Assembly (NCBI GenBank): GCA_009801085.1
Contig: VNWV01000001.1
Location: 3,472,001 to 3,536,000, forward strand
From: Lasiodiplodia sp. COLG20
Taxonomy: Eukaryota > Ascomycota > Dothideomycetes > Botryosphaeriales > Botryosphaeriaceae
Direction: 5' to 3'
DNA length: 64,000 nucleotides
In this document: positions 11,201 through 22,899 of the stretch, piece after piece
How positions within the stretch are numbered: position 1 is the stretch's first letter
Layout of the letters: each line of letters opens with the position of its first letter
Translations under genes and position numbers: made by a program
The notes under the pieces: model-generated
What the model was told of the DNA's origin: nothing
The model's input: the letters and a program-made list of their open reading frames with translations, nothing else
Databases searched by the model: none

Positions 11201-13811
11201 CCGTCCGATCGAGGACTCTTGGATATTGTGGCGCTGAACTTCCTCAAAAATGGAGGTAGATTCATGATCATACTTGTCGAAGTAAATTTCCAGTTCTTTG
11301 ATATCTTTTTCGCTAATGGTTGCACCTGCTTCTAAGAAGATCTTCAACAGTGATGCTTTATCCTCTTTCTTCATGCCGATTAAAGTAAGGGAAGCCACCA
11401 CTGTTGAGCGCAATTGATTTTGGCCAACTTTGAGTGGAATTGACCAATCGGCACCTGCGTGAAGCAGCAGTGATATGCTCTTCATAAGGTCTAGAGGGTT
11501 GGCTCTGAAAAGTACATCATTCACACCAAAACCCCGTAATCCGAAAGATTCAGTGCCGACCAGAGCGCAATGTAACGGCGATCCCAGAGGCCCAACATTG
11601 TTGACGTCACAGCCACAGGACAACAACCACTGCTGGAGTCGCACAATACGATAAATGGCTGCATAGTGTAGTGGAGTTTGTCCCACTACAGAAAAGTTGG
11701 AAATATCTGCGAACGGATCTTCGTTCATCCAGATATCCTGGGCATAGCTTAGGAATTTCAAACATTCGTCGGGATTGAAAAATGTCTGGCAGAGGCTGAA
11801 AAAGCAGTCATTCTCAAAGTGATCGGCGTATTGGGTAGCATATATGTGCCAGTACCTGACGGCGTGTATCCGGAAAGGATAAGCATTGTGCCTATCTATC
11901 CAGGCCACCAGAGTCGAAGGCAAATCCTGGCAGAAGTCATCCATGTTGAGGTATGTGATGCATTTCTTTGAAAGCATTAGCGTGGCTGCCATGGGATCGA
12001 TGTAGTACACTGCAAGAGAGCTATTTGAGCTGATCCTTGGGGACTTGAGATATTCTTCCACGGTAAAATGGGAAAGTTCTAGGCGATCTCCGTTGATAGA
12101 CTTTCGGATCAAACTGCTGCAGAGATCGAGGATGACTTCCTCATCAGGAAGCCCGTCATGGTCTATGGTTATAGATCCATCTTCAATGGCGAGTGCTTCA
12201 CAGAGCTGCTCAGTCTTTAATGGCTCCTTGGCAAGTATGATCCAGCGTAATGTACGTTGAACCAGCATACGGGAGCATTCATCGTGTTCATTGACTGAGC
12301 TGAGGATCCTCTCATAAGTCGAATCCAGATCAGGTGGAAGGTCTTCTAAAGCCCTTCGGCGCGCTGTATCGTGCGGAAGCTTGCCCAAGCGGTCGATTTG
12401 GCACGCAACCCAACGAAACCTTGTGATAATCTTAGTAAAGGAGATATGTTTGATAGAGAACTACTTACATCCCCCCTGACCCGTTGACTAGCTTCTCCAT
12501 GACTTGATCTTTGAGTGCAGGACTTTTGATTCGCAACTTGCCAGAGTTCATTCTTGTCTCAATTTGAGATGCAACGTAGAGTTTCAGATCGTGACTGCGA
12601 GCTGCTATAGGGATGTGGACGAAATCACTCTGTAAGCAGCTTGATATAGCATACTCATCTCGGCTCAAGAGCAAAGTTTTGATGTTACACCTGTCCCTGG
12701 TGTTCAAGCTTGCGAGCTTTTCGACAACCGTGGTAACATTCTGACCACACTCATCCAAGGCGTCGACGATGATGAAAACTTCTGTGAAGTACACGCTCAT
12801 CTTCTGAATGACTTGAACAAACGATGGTTTCACCGAGTTGACAGACAGCTTCCCAGGAGAATGAAACGTGTCGTAATGCCTCTCGAGTATTTTGAGGCTC
12901 TGGTGGTTTTGTGCAGCTAACTGCGCTGCAAGAGATCCGAGAATGTTGTGGAGCTTCTGGCTTTGGCCATCTTTGTAATCACAGTAGAAGTAGGCGACCC
13001 CTTTGTCGGAGTCATTGCAACATTGATCTATTGCAGCATCAATGACAGCGGACGCCAACACAGTTTTTCCTGCCCCTGGGATTCCCGAAAGCCAGAGTCT
13101 AGAAGAACTTTTATTGAGCCATTCCTGAAACTCATCGCTCTCGAGTAGCCACATGCCAGTGTTTGGATGTCGCAAACTCCGACTGGTCTGGTGCCTCTCT
13201 CGTGCATCAACGGTCCCGAAGAAGCAAATGACCTCTTTCTGCTTCTTTTCCAAAGCTGCAGCCATGAGGCCATCGGTAAGGCTGGACTCAAAGTTTTGTC
13301 TTCGTTGCAAGTCGTTCCTAATCTCATGCATCCCAGAGAGGAGTTTGTCCTGACTTGAGAGTATTTTTTGAGCAGCTGTCATGCTGTCTGCCGAAAGCGC
13401 CATGGTCAAGGTAGATTTTTGGCGCTCAATGTCCCTGATAAGATTTTTGGTCTCAGTCATCGAAAACGGCCATTTGAGTTTCTTGATGACTCCCGAAACT
13501 TTTTGTTTGTGTTCTCCAGGCATGTATTCCTGGAGCTTGTCTCTTACTCCTACCAGCAATCGGAGGCAGGAGCCTACAAGCTCAGGTCGACACGTAGCGG
13601 TATCGTCCTGTTCGTCGTTTCCGAGTCCGTTGATCCGCAGGTGCAGGCAGTGAAGCACTCCGGAGAGGGACTGTAATTCGTTCGCAAGGGTTGCAACCTC
13701 CTTCTCCGCCCCCTTTGCATCCTTTACATACCGGAACGTTCGGACAAAAACCGCATCAGCGAGAGTGACTAGGCCGGCAACGCTGGCCGCTATAGAGAGC
13801 CCGTCGGCCAT
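8240..13811 (-). CDS. NLR-like STAND protein: HeLo-like N-domain, NACHT, ankyrin repeats
   Basis: Exons are 13811-12469, 12419-10069 and 10020-8240, giving 1824 aa; the two introns are 49 and 48 bases. The start MADGLSIAASVAGLVTLADA is the typical opening of the fungal STAND N-terminal (HeLo-like) helical domain. NACHT follows, with Walker A GIPGAGKT (about 243-250), Walker B FIIVDALDEC (about 346-355) and the LLLSRDE sensor. Next come FRWVACQIDRL and a winged-helix segment (LPPDLDSTYERIL). The rest is at least a dozen ankyrin repeats, such as GKTALHIAFSNKSIGAAKLL and TPLHLAAGIGSISMVRLLL. In this family the N-domain is the effector, NACHT the ATP-driven switch and the repeats the sensor, acting in fungal non-self recognition or cell death. 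The ligand is unknown. All switch motifs look intact, so it is probably functional. Confidence 0.92.
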
Positions 13812-14495
13812 GAAGGATGTCGTGAGAAGGATATGTCGCTATTTCGCCAGGATTGTCGATCGTTTGTTGCTCATGGCGTTTTAGAAATGGAGACTGAATG
13901 CAGATGCAGAATTAGGCGGAATTTAAGACTGCGCGTGGAGATGCTTAGTAGTTCTGTGAAAATAAAGACGAGAAACCAATGCCGGTGAGGGCCTGGAAAG
14001 ATAGAGGTGGGCTGCACCAGCCTTGAAAGGAGCCTGAAAACACCACTGTCGAACAATCAATGACAGCCTCACTCGTTCAAATCACATGCATAAATGTGGG
14101 TGATTTGTGTGGTTTTTGACCGCTGCGCCCGCGAGGCTGAGACGGGCTACTGCGAGAGAAGGTAAGACGGGCAGCTTTTCGCAGCCCTCGGCGGTGCCCA
14201 TGATGATAGCAGGTGTGGCAGCCTTGTTGTGTACCGTGGAGGGGCCGCATCCTTGACATCGGCTGCAATTCGGATTGGTCGCCTCGGCTGAGCCGGCATT
14301 GCGACACTGCCTGACTGCTGTGACGCTGATAGTGGGGGCGCAGCAAGGCTCAATCAGGCGGAGCCCCGCACATCCGATGTTGAAATTAAACGCCACCATC
14401 CGCCTCATATGCGAAGCATCCATGCATACAGCGTTCTGGCTCCAGTTCCAGCTTGAAAAAGCTCGCAGAAGCGCTGGGCCGCCGCTCACCTCGTC
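13812..14495. other. upstream region of the NLR-like gene
   Basis: This should hold the NLR-like promoter. Several overlapping open frames at 14077-14489 have no recognisable domain, start context or splice support, so I do not call a gene. Confidence 0.4.
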
Positions 14496-14795
14496 TACAT
14501 CCCGCAGCCGATAGCTAGCGCGAAGAATAGTAGGGGTGTAGAATATAGTGTAACTATGCCCCAGCTCTACCTTAGAAAAATTAACATATGTAATAGCGTA
14601 AGTATGCCTCTGTCTTTTTTCTTTCTAAAAAAAAGAGAAAGAAATCGAACAAATACGGGTCGTTGAAGCTATCGTCTGGACATGAATGTATAATTTTTAA
14701 TTCGACACTCTCGTCCGGACGATAGCGTCACCTACCCACGACACGAGGGAAAAAAAAAAAGCCACGCTAGCCATCGGCCGCGAGAGGGGACTGTA
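14496..14795. mobile_element. MITE copy 2
   Basis: Same family as the element at 7.7 kb. The left end (TACATCCCGCAGCCGATAGC) is shortened relative to the right end, which reads TACAGTCCCCTCTCGCGGCC on the opposite strand. The palindromic core is at about 14657-14738, with arms GAAGCTATCGTCTGGAC and GTCCGGACGATAGCG that have each picked up substitutions. No coding capacity. Confidence 0.8.
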
Positions 14796-15059
14796 CGACT
14801 GTGCCGAGCCTATCGCATTCACTAAGCCCCCGAGGGTAATCCAACAGCGCGGATACATGTCACATTTCATGTTAAAAAGCGACCACTGCCAGTAATGAGG
14901 ATGGAGGCCTGTGTGTAACTGAAGGTCTATTCTAATTCACAACGCTGTGCAAGCATGAGCACTTCTTCCAGCAATTATACCCCGCCAGTATTCAACCGAG
15001 CTGTGAAAAATACATCTTTTTCTTTTGCCATGTTTGAATATACTGCATTACTATCGTGT

Positions 15060-15440
15060 CAGTGGGCCGCTCTAATGCTAAGGGAATGTTGGAAGGCATA
15101 CTTGCTTAACCGTGTCCTGTGCAACATATCGACCGTCACCTTCTTCTACTGCTTTAAGCGTATGGCGCATCCATTGGCCTGCTTCTCGACGGATGGACTC
15201 TACTGCGGCTCAAGTATGTGGATGTTACTGGCAGCTGTGAAATTCAGGCCGACTGCACCAGTGCCGAGCGTCATAAGCAATGCAGGAATGCCGCTGTCCT
15301 TCTGGAATAGCACCAGCTGGCGATGGCGCTCCGCCATGGACATGGAGCCGTCCACGACGCAGGTAGGATTGCCGTGGGCGTCGAAGTATGCATCTGCGAG
15401 CGGGATGAACTTTTCCAAGAGGAGAAGACGATGCTGTGGC
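15060..15440 (-). pseudogene. decayed SNF2-family helicase fragment
   Basis: On the minus strand the frame reads VVDGSMSMAERHRQ, then LLMTLGTGAVGLNFTAAS and HILEPQ. This is the C-terminal helicase lobe (motifs V-VI region) of SNF2/Rad5-type ATPases. Where the family has EPQWNPSVE, this copy has a TAG at 15200-15202 followed by SPSVEKQA. A second in-frame TAG follows at 15146-15148, before KKVTV. On the upstream side the match moves to another frame near 15420, so a frameshift is also present. Both stops fit G-to-A or C-to-T changes (TGG or CAG to TAG). No N-terminal lobe is visible, so this is a relic. Confidence 0.8.
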
Positions 15441-15640
15441 GCAAGGATCAGTAGAGCGACGGGGAGTCATGAATACGCCATGGAAAATACAAGTACCGTT
15501 TCTCTATTCTATAACGAAACAAATCTTAGACCGCGAACTCCGGCTTGGAGCTGTATCCTACTAGGCTTTTGGGATAGTTTCCGGGGTTTCTCCTGGGTAT
15601 TCCAGCAGATATGGCCGGCGGACGGCGTGGCAAGTTAGGA

Positions 15641-17104
15641 AGCCGACAAAGTCCTCTGTAGGTGAGTGCTGTGTTCTCTGTAAAATACCTCCATAGCGTA
15701 AGAGGTGCGAGCATTCCAACAACACGCCCGAGTTGATTGCTCCCTCGTAGGCTATTGAGCTCACATCACAGCAGCAATTCACGGTGAACGAAATAGCTTT
15801 GTAAGCATGTTCTTGTAACGTTTTATCCGTCAATATCAATGTCCGCCAAATGAGACTACGAGCAGGCGCTAAGCTTTAGAATTCTGATCATTCTTGGATC
15901 AATGGAAGACTTTGTATGGTATACCTTTCGTATACTATTCTATGGTACGGTCAGAACTATTTATTGTTCATTAATGTGCCCTTTTTCCCGACTAACTTAC
16001 AGCGTAAAAGGCATGCGAGAAAATACAGGAACAATGAGTGGAGTTGGCATTGAAGCCTTTATTTTACCTGTAACAAATTTCCTGACGTACTCCCTTCTCT
16101 TCATCCGTCAGTCATATGAGATATATATACAGGGAGTCTCATCATGATACGAAATAGGTGTGGCTTCGGGGTGTCGCCAGCGTTGCTATGATTGCGGTTC
16201 GCGACGCTCAGTGCATAGCGCAATGCACGCCAGGATGGTGCCGTTTACTGCACATCGGAGCTCAGCCACGGAAAAGGGTTGCATTCGTTGATCGATTGAA
16301 ACTGATGCTCGCTACAAATTTTATAAAGGCTCACTTAAAAAGGTGCAGCGTTGTAGGCGTCTGATCTATAAATAGAAAGACGGTGTGTAATGATGTTCTA
16401 GCTGGGCATTAACTAGGCGAGCATTGGGTTAGGAAAGAAATGGAAAGCATGAGGCGGTGGGGCATGGAAGGATTCTGATCCTGCGGCCCCCGTAGGTGCC
16501 GAAGTAAGAACGATAGACATTGATCAGCAACGAGGCTTGCTCAAAACCTGTTAAAGTACCACAGCAAAACATAATCAAAGTGTGTCGTAGTTTCCCACCT
16601 CCCTGGAGCGCACAGCCAAATGCAACATATAGCCGTGACTGCGTTTGCGGGGATATGTCGCGATGCGACGCTATGGACTTTTGTTTGCTTCACGGTTTGT
16701 GCTTGAGAAGGCTATGGATCTTCGTTGGGGTCGTACGGGAAGGAACGTGGCTGCTATTTGCATGTAAGCGCTAGCAAAACACTGCAACACATCCGGCTGT
16801 AGGATCTACGCTAGTCAAGCATTTAGCGAGGCTAGGTTTCGTAGTAATGTGCAAACACTCCACGCATCCAATAAGAAAGAGCAGGGCTCAAGTCAAATTC
16901 TGCCAATGTCGCGTGGGATCCCTGGGCATCGGCTTTGCACTTCAATTTGCCTCCGGGGATTAAGTCTTAAGGGATGGGAAGGATGTCCCTTCCTTCGTAA
17001 GCGCGAACTGCATCATCTCCATGCCAAACCTTTTTGCTCAACCTGTCTTCATCTTTTTCTGTCCTTACTTACTTCCTTACCGATTTGACTAGTCCCCTGT
17101 AGTA
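15641..17104. other. intergenic, no gene seen
   Basis: The sequence is moderately A+T-rich with only short open frames. The last 100 bases are pyrimidine-rich (CTTCATC, TTTTTCTGTCC) and probably form the core promoter and leader of the next gene. Confidence 0.5.
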
Positions 17105-18101
17105 ATGGCTAATTTTGACGATTCCAAATGGTACCAGATATCGACACCAGGCGATGTGCTATCATTTGTGGGGACTCCAGCGAACACTGAGGACAACACA
17201 ACATCGGTACAATCATACGGCCCCGTCTTCTTACGGATTTCAAATTCAACCGACCGGGAGCAGCAATGGCAAATCTACAACGTCAATTCAACCACGGTAG
17301 TCATGCGAACTCGTGCATCCGGGCCGGACAACTATCTAAGTGCTGCTGTTGCGCAAGATGATGACGGCGAAGTAAACGCCGGCAGCACGAAACCCATCAT
17401 GGGAAACTATTCGCTCCTCGACAACTCCATGTTCTGGCATATTGGCGCGTGGAGTGATGGCCTCTTCTGGCTGGAGAATGCGCAGAACGGGAGTTCCTGG
17501 CATCTGAACCACACCGGAAACGGCTATTTTCGCATGAGTTCCAACATCACCGCGCCGCAGACAGGCCAGCGATTCAAGTTCACTGCACTTGAAGACATTA
17601 GCAACGACAACTACTCTACCTATAGCGTGAGTGTTCGGGCGTCCTACCATCTGCCAGCTCATATACTGATCTTTTCAGGCTCCTGGTATAGCAGCAGCAG
17701 CAACGGCCACAGCTTCCTCGTCAGCGACCGCCACCGCAAATACGTCCTCCACCTCTAATCGTCAGAAAACCGATGGCCTTACTGCAGGTGGCAAGGGAGC
17801 AGTCGGTGCCGCGGCCGGCGGCGTCTTCCTCCTCATCCTCGGTCTGATCCTCCTTTGGCGCATTAAGAAACGGAAGAAGCAATTGGCAAGGGACGCGGCC
17901 CTGGAGCCATCCAGAACCGAACTTGCCCAGGAAGCGCAGATTTCGGAATTGCCTGCCACCGAGAAAACCGTCCCAGAGCTCCCCGGGACGGCGGCGTCGA
18001 AATATTACGACGAGAAACGCTCGGAGTTACCAGTAGATACGGTCCCGTCAGAGCTAGGGGGTAATCATATTTCCGAACTACCTGGAGAGAGCCAAAAATG
18101 A
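17105..18101 (+). CDS. single-pass membrane protein with Ser/Ala/Thr stalk and ELP-motif tail
   Basis: Exons 17105-17626 and 17679-18101 give 314 aa. Residues 1-174 form an N-glycosylation-rich domain (several N-x-S/T sites such as NSTD and NHTG) with WHIGAWSDGLFWLENA and SWHLNHTGNGYF, resembling a beta-trefoil or lectin-like fold, though I cannot assign a family. Exon 2 starts with an Ala/Thr/Ser-rich stalk, then one membrane segment (AAAGGVFLLILGLILLW) and a basic stop-transfer RIKKRKK. The cytosolic tail repeats SELP/PELP four times. No N-terminal signal peptide is visible, so the membrane segment would have to act as a reverse signal anchor, or an upstream exon was missed. A surface sensor role is inference. 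Confidence 0.8.
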
Positions 18102-18482
18102 TGGGAAAAGGTAGTGTTCTGAAGCGTAACATATTCCGGTATATACTTGGACGATATAGAACAGATTTTACGATTAATCCGGTTCAGCTCATTAACAACC
18201 CATGTAGCATGCGTGTGTTGCAATTTTATTGATCACATCGAGACAGCAGTCCACGTCGAGTTGGAAATGAAAGAGCTTCCGGCCTGAAGAATTATTAGCG
18301 CAGCAGATTTCATGGAGGCGCAGAGAAAATTGGAGTCGTTGAATTCTCGGACCGAGGCATGAACAACAAGGTAATAAAAACGTTTCATAATTTCTATAAG
18401 AAAGTTCATTGCTAATTACTCGTAAGAACCCGCAGACGCCTTCCTCTAGTTGACTCGTTCGATTACATCGCCGACCTACCCT
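18102..18482. other. convergent 3' intergenic region
   Basis: This lies between the stops of the membrane protein and the SDR. Nothing else is seen. Confidence 0.5.
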
Positions 18483-19481
18483 CTAAAGGCCCTTCGTGAC
18501 TCCAGGAGCAGCCTCTTCCAGTATCGCACACAACTCCTCCCATACCTGGTCCTGAACCTTCTCCCCTTCCTCACTCAACACGAAAGGCGCCACCTTCTGC
18601 ACTTTGCCATCGCTCACCCACTGGCCATGGAAACCCTCGCCGGCACTGGCCGCAATGACAAAATTCCTCGACCCCTCCTCGGGCGTGCGCGCAACCAAGC
18701 ACTCGATAAGCCATATCACCCAACGCGCGACGGCCGAACCTTGGCGGACCTCGTCACGCAAGCTTGATGTGCAAAATCCCGGGTTGGACGAAGTGATGAC
18801 GACGGGATAAGGCGCTGCTACGAGAGAGGAAGCCAGCGCGCGGACCAAAAAGATTTCGAGCAGTTTCGAGACGTGGTAGCGGTCCCCCATCATACTCTTC
18901 TCTTCGCTCCTCAGGGTTTCGAAAATCGGACCGGGGAGTCTGCTTTCGGGGAAGTCGGTGAGGAAGTGAGTGTCGGAGGAGACGATGTCGAGGTGCGTGA
19001 GGATGTTGAATTTGACGGCAGTCTCTTTCAGCTTGGGAAGAAGCAGCAAGGACAGGAGGAAGGTGGAGATGACGTTGGTCGTGATGGTCGATTCGTGGCC
19101 TTCCGCGAGCTTGAACGCGGTTGTTCCGATGCCGGCGTTGCAGATGAGGGCGTCGAGACGGGGGAGCGATTGAGCGCGCTCGGCGAAGGCACGCACCGAT
19201 TCGAAGGAGCAGAGGTCGAGGGGCCAGACCTCGATCGTCGATTCATCGCACTTCGTCGAGGAGATGATGTCCTTCCGCGCCGCTTCGCCTTTCGCGGTGG
19301 AGCGGGAGGTAATGATGACTTTGGCTGCGCCCAAGGAAGCTATGGTACGCGCTGTTTCTTGACCGAGGCCAACATTGCCGCCGGTGACGATGACGACACG
19401 ATCTTTGAAGCTGGCGGTAGGCTTGGGTACCGTGACGAAGAGCTGGGAGTGCAGAATCTGGAGGGCGGTGGAAATAGGCAT
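18483..19481 (-). CDS. short-chain dehydrogenase/reductase (retinol-dehydrogenase-like)
   Basis: One exon gives 332 aa from the ATG at 19481. The frame stays open further upstream, but that part has no conserved features. The Rossmann motif is VVIVTGGNVGLGQETA, followed by CNAGIG, the SSDT serine and the YHVSKLLE catalytic Tyr/Lys, then PGFCTSSL. This is a classical SDR using NAD(P)(H). The longer length and the overall order match the retinol-dehydrogenase/TIC32-like branch common in fungi. The substrate is unknown. No signal peptide. Confidence 0.9.
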   Translation of the reverse strand: MPISTALQILHSQLFVTVPKPTASFKDRVVIVTGGNVGLGQETARTIASLGAAKVIITSRSTAKGEAARKDIISSTKCDESTIEVWPLDLCSFESVRAFAERAQSLPRLDALICNAGIGTTAFKLAEGHESTITTNVISTFLLSLLLLPKLKETAVKFNILTHLDIVSSDTHFLTDFPESRLPGPIFETLRSEEKSMMGDRYHVSKLLEIFLVRALASSLVAAPYPVVITSSNPGFCTSSLRDEVRQGSAVARWVIWLIECLVARTPEEGSRNFVIAASAGEGFHGQWVSDGKVQKVAPFVLSEEGEKVQDQVWEELCAILEEAAPGVTKGL

Positions 19482-19734
19482 TGCGACAGTGGAGTTTGTA
19501 AAATCTCGAGGGTATCTTGGTGTTCTTTCTGGTAGATAAATTCGAAGCTGCTGGCAAATGTCGATATGAAGTTGATTGCAAGGTGTTTGAATGATGGATG
19601 GACGAGGGGAGACGGTCCCTTTCGAAATAAATATGGCTGTTTGCCTTCTGTTGGTGTTCCAACTCATTGCCTCTCCACAACCAATAGGCTTCTGCTGTCA
19701 GATGGAGACGGCCGTCGGAGTGGGTTTCTGAGAA

Positions 19735-19865
19735 TCCTTCGTGGTCCGCGGCCCCGCCGATGGGATGATAGGCCCGTTCCCGAAGCCCCGAAGCCCCGCA
19801 ATGGTCCCGTGCCCGAGGCCCCGAGCATCCCGAGAACCCCGAGCACTCCGAGCCCTGTGCCCGTC
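19735..19865. repeat. degenerate CCCCGA-rich low-complexity tract
   Basis: The tract repeats units such as CCCGAAG, CCCCGAGC and CCCCGAG with variable spacing just upstream of the SDR gene. It is strongly G+C-rich against its A+T-rich surroundings. It could be a decayed minisatellite or a cluster of regulatory sites. Confidence 0.5.
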
Positions 19866-20235
19866 TGTAAGAAATGTTTCCGCCCCCAGAGGTGAGATAC
19901 ACCACGCCAAAATATCCCCATTCTTTTCCAGTCTAATCAATAATACTAATATGTTCCTACTAAGTTTCTAAATTGCAATACATGCCGCGGAAATATTGTA
20001 GGAGCATCCATAGCTGAGTTACAACGCACAACGGAATTGTGAAGCAGAAGGGATCTCGCTCGCTTAAACTCGATAGAGTTGTGCGACAGATCTGTCCGAC
20101 CTTGCGTACGACTGGCAGGCCCTTGAAAATATTCGATGGTTGTAGAATAAAGTATACCAGCTATCAGCAACGCGACTCTCGTGCAGCAAGAACCACTGAC
20201 TCAAATATGTTGAAATAATCAATATATGTGCGGCA

Positions 20236-20472
20236 TACAGATGGGTGCTGCAGCCGATGGCTAGCGCGAAGAATAGCGGGATCGTCGAGGGTAACTTTGT
20301 CTTATCTTTTTTTTTTAAAAAAAAAAAACACGTATGGGTAGTTGAAGCTATCGTCCGGACGAGAATGTTGAATTAAAAATTCTACATATAAGTCCGGACG
20401 ATAGCTTCAACTACCCATGATATGAGCAAAAACTAAATCCACACGAGCCATCGGCTGCGAGAGGGGACTGCA
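20236..20472. mobile_element. MITE copy 3, best-preserved palindrome
   Basis: The left end is TACAGATGGGTGCTGCAGCC, then GATGGCTAGCGCGAAGAATAG. The right end on the opposite strand is CAGTCCCCTCTCGCAGCC. The core at about 20335-20420 is the cleanest of the five: the arms match from TATGGGTAGTTGAAGCTATC through GTCCGGAC and back around an AATTAAAAATT centre. The outermost left bases differ from the right end, as also seen in copy 4. No coding capacity. Confidence 0.85.
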
Positions 20473-21906
20473 AGGCTGAGATATCTCGGAGCCCGGCGCT
20501 TTGCCGCTGTTATTACGTTCAAGCTGGCAGGGATTGGGCTCAGCTGCATTATTTGTGTAACCGCGGCGAGGCTGAAGGAAATATGTTACAGAAAAGAGCG
20601 GGGTAAGTGGAGGAAATCCAGCCACGGCGCCTACCGTCGCCTTTGTACAACTTTTATACCTCTAGAATCCGTTACACGCACCTCATCACTCGTACGGAGA
20701 CGCTTCTGACGTAGTTACTAAGTGCCACACAGATTAGGAAGCCCGATCCGAGGGTTCCTCCACAATATTAGCCAGAAGGGGAATTTCGGCGGGGGTTTTG
20801 ACGCTTGCTCTACCCGAGTACTGGGAGTTAAATTCTTGCGGTCTGTCATTAGCTCATAGACTACCTGAAAAGTGGACGAAATAACAGTGCAGCCGCCTCT
20901 GCCATTTGTCTCAGGGTAAGAACAGAACACGAGGTGGCGTCTACCAACCCAGCTGAGATCACGTGTAACGTCGACAACACGAGGAAAGCCGATAGAACCC
21001 GATGGGTGCCAGAAGGAATTGCTGAAGAGGTGGTTTATCTTTGAACTCCATGTTGTATATTCATGTATCTACTTGTCATATAGCGTTGCCTGTATTTATC
21101 GCTTAACCTTTTTTTGTTTTCTCGAGATTTTTCTATTTAGTACTCATAAATATTGGGAACTGGTTATGAGTTGACCCGTGACAATGCGCGGCTATTTGAC
21201 GTTCACAACGCGAAGGGTCACCAGCTGTTGTCAGCGTGGACAGAATTACTAGCCAGACAATAAAGCAGTATTCAAATAAGGAACAGCTTGAAAGTTGTGT
21301 TTGTCGCAAGTTTGATTAAACGATTGGGCGAACTTTCTGAAATGGATCAATGATATTTTGCAATGCGAAATGCATGAGACAAGGGAGCATTGTGAGTGGA
21401 TTGTGTACTGACGACATATCGAAGCACACAGCAGCGCCTTCGCTTGTGGCGTTTTTATGCAACCTAAAAGGGGTAATTACCAAAAACGTGCGTTCATGCA
21501 TGCCTGCAACCAAACAGTGGGTGGGGAGCCCACATCAAACCACACATTTTCCAAGCCAATATGCATCTTCGGTAAGCAAGAATAACTACAGACAAATCAT
21601 GTCCACATAAAATGGCATAATCGTATGATAGCCGGGACACTCATCGTCGGGATAGCAAGGCTGAAATAGTGGCGCAGGGGCCGTAGCGAATACCTTGGAA
21701 TATCATTGGTCATGATCGATATCCACAGCGGTTATTGAGCAAGGCTGGCCATGTGGCACCGCTGCAGTTCTTCAATACGAGCCTTGGTGTTTTAGCTATA
21801 TCCTACAGCGTATGTTTCGTATACTTAAACCCCCAGACATTCTCGCTCCTTTCTCTTCACCATCGCCATACTCCTCCCATCAATCAACCCAGGTCTGGAT
21901 GCGCAA
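20473..21906. other. intergenic, no gene seen
   Basis: The region is A+T-rich with short random open frames. The last 150 bases (pyrimidine-rich, CTCCTTTCTCTTCACC) look like the promoter and leader of the next gene. Confidence 0.45.
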
Positions 21907-22899
21907 ATGACGGCTACAACTACTGGTATCTGGTCCAGGACAGTGCTTGGACCACTGACAACGGTCTTTACACGACCCAGCGACTGCACCATCTTCTTCC
22001 AAGCCGCGGCTCAATCCGGATGGCAAGACGCCTGGCAGGCTCAAACATGCGAAACAATCGATTTGCACGACAACCCTTCTTGTTGGCCCACGGCAACTGT
22101 GACTCCGACCGACCGTACACTTTCAGGGTGGGGTTTCTACTCACCAGGACTTTCCTGCCCAAGTGGTTATACTACCGCGTGTGTGGCTGGTATGACATCT
22201 GAGCAAGACAGCAATACCCCATCTTTCCAATTCCAGTTCAGCACCCTTGTCGATGAGGCAGTGTATGGATGTTGTCCAGTGTAAGTCGCTACCCACTACT
22301 GCTTTCTTGTCTGCTGACAAGTACTTTTAAGAGGATATACATGCGCGCGGAATATGGATTCCCAGCGCCAAACATGCATGAAAGCGGTGGACTCCTCTAC
22401 GTTCAAGATAGCTACCTGTTCGAACGGGGATGCCGTATCAACAACAGATTGGACATTGCCCCTCGCAAACAGCATCACCAGTGGGCCGGCGCCAACTGTG
22501 ACGTTATTTGCTCCTCTCGTACAACTCAACCGAAAGACATCGGACATGACCGCTCAAGTGGACCAAGCCTCTCTCTATTCAACTCACACAGCGTCGGAGT
22601 TGACTACCGGACTTTCCACATCGACAACATCTGAAAAGGCTTCGCCCTCTACCGGCCTTACGGATGGCACCAAGGTGGGAATCGGTGTTGGAATAGCGGT
22701 GGGTATATTTGCAGTGGCTTCTGCTGCTTTCGTCCTGTTCAGGCGCCGCAGGCGCCGCAGACCGAGAAGAATTTCAGCCAGTGCATCTGAAGAATCAAGG
22801 GCCGAGATGGATGGCATCTCTTACCAGCTGAAAATGTCTCAACAGGTATATGAACTTCCCACCAGGCCTGCCCGTGCAGAGCTGCCCGCAGGACTGTAA
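21907..22899 (+). CDS. Cys-containing single-pass membrane protein with basic stop-transfer and ELP tail
   Basis: Exons 21907-22280 and 22332-22899 give 313 aa. The N-terminal region begins TRTVLGPLTTVF-type (read TVLGPLTTVFTRPSDC) and contains several Cys (TCETIDL, PSCWP, LSCPSGYTTAC, YGCCPVGYTC), likely a disulfide-bonded outer domain. A Ser/Thr-rich stalk leads to one membrane segment (VGIGVGIAVGIFAVASAAFV), an unusually long Arg run, and a tail ending YELPTRPARAELPAGL. No N-terminal signal peptide is visible. The architecture matches fungal surface proteins annotated only as hypothetical. The role is unknown; cell-wall sensing is a guess. Confidence 0.78.

Noticed and set aside
14082..14489. 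135-aa Cys-containing minus-strand frame, possible zinc finger
   Set aside because: Cys spacing fits no finger type, and overlapping frames in the same place look equally plausible.
14955..15638. 227-aa plus-strand open frame
   Set aside because: It overlaps the SNF2 relic on the other strand, and the relic shows clear family motifs while this frame shows none.
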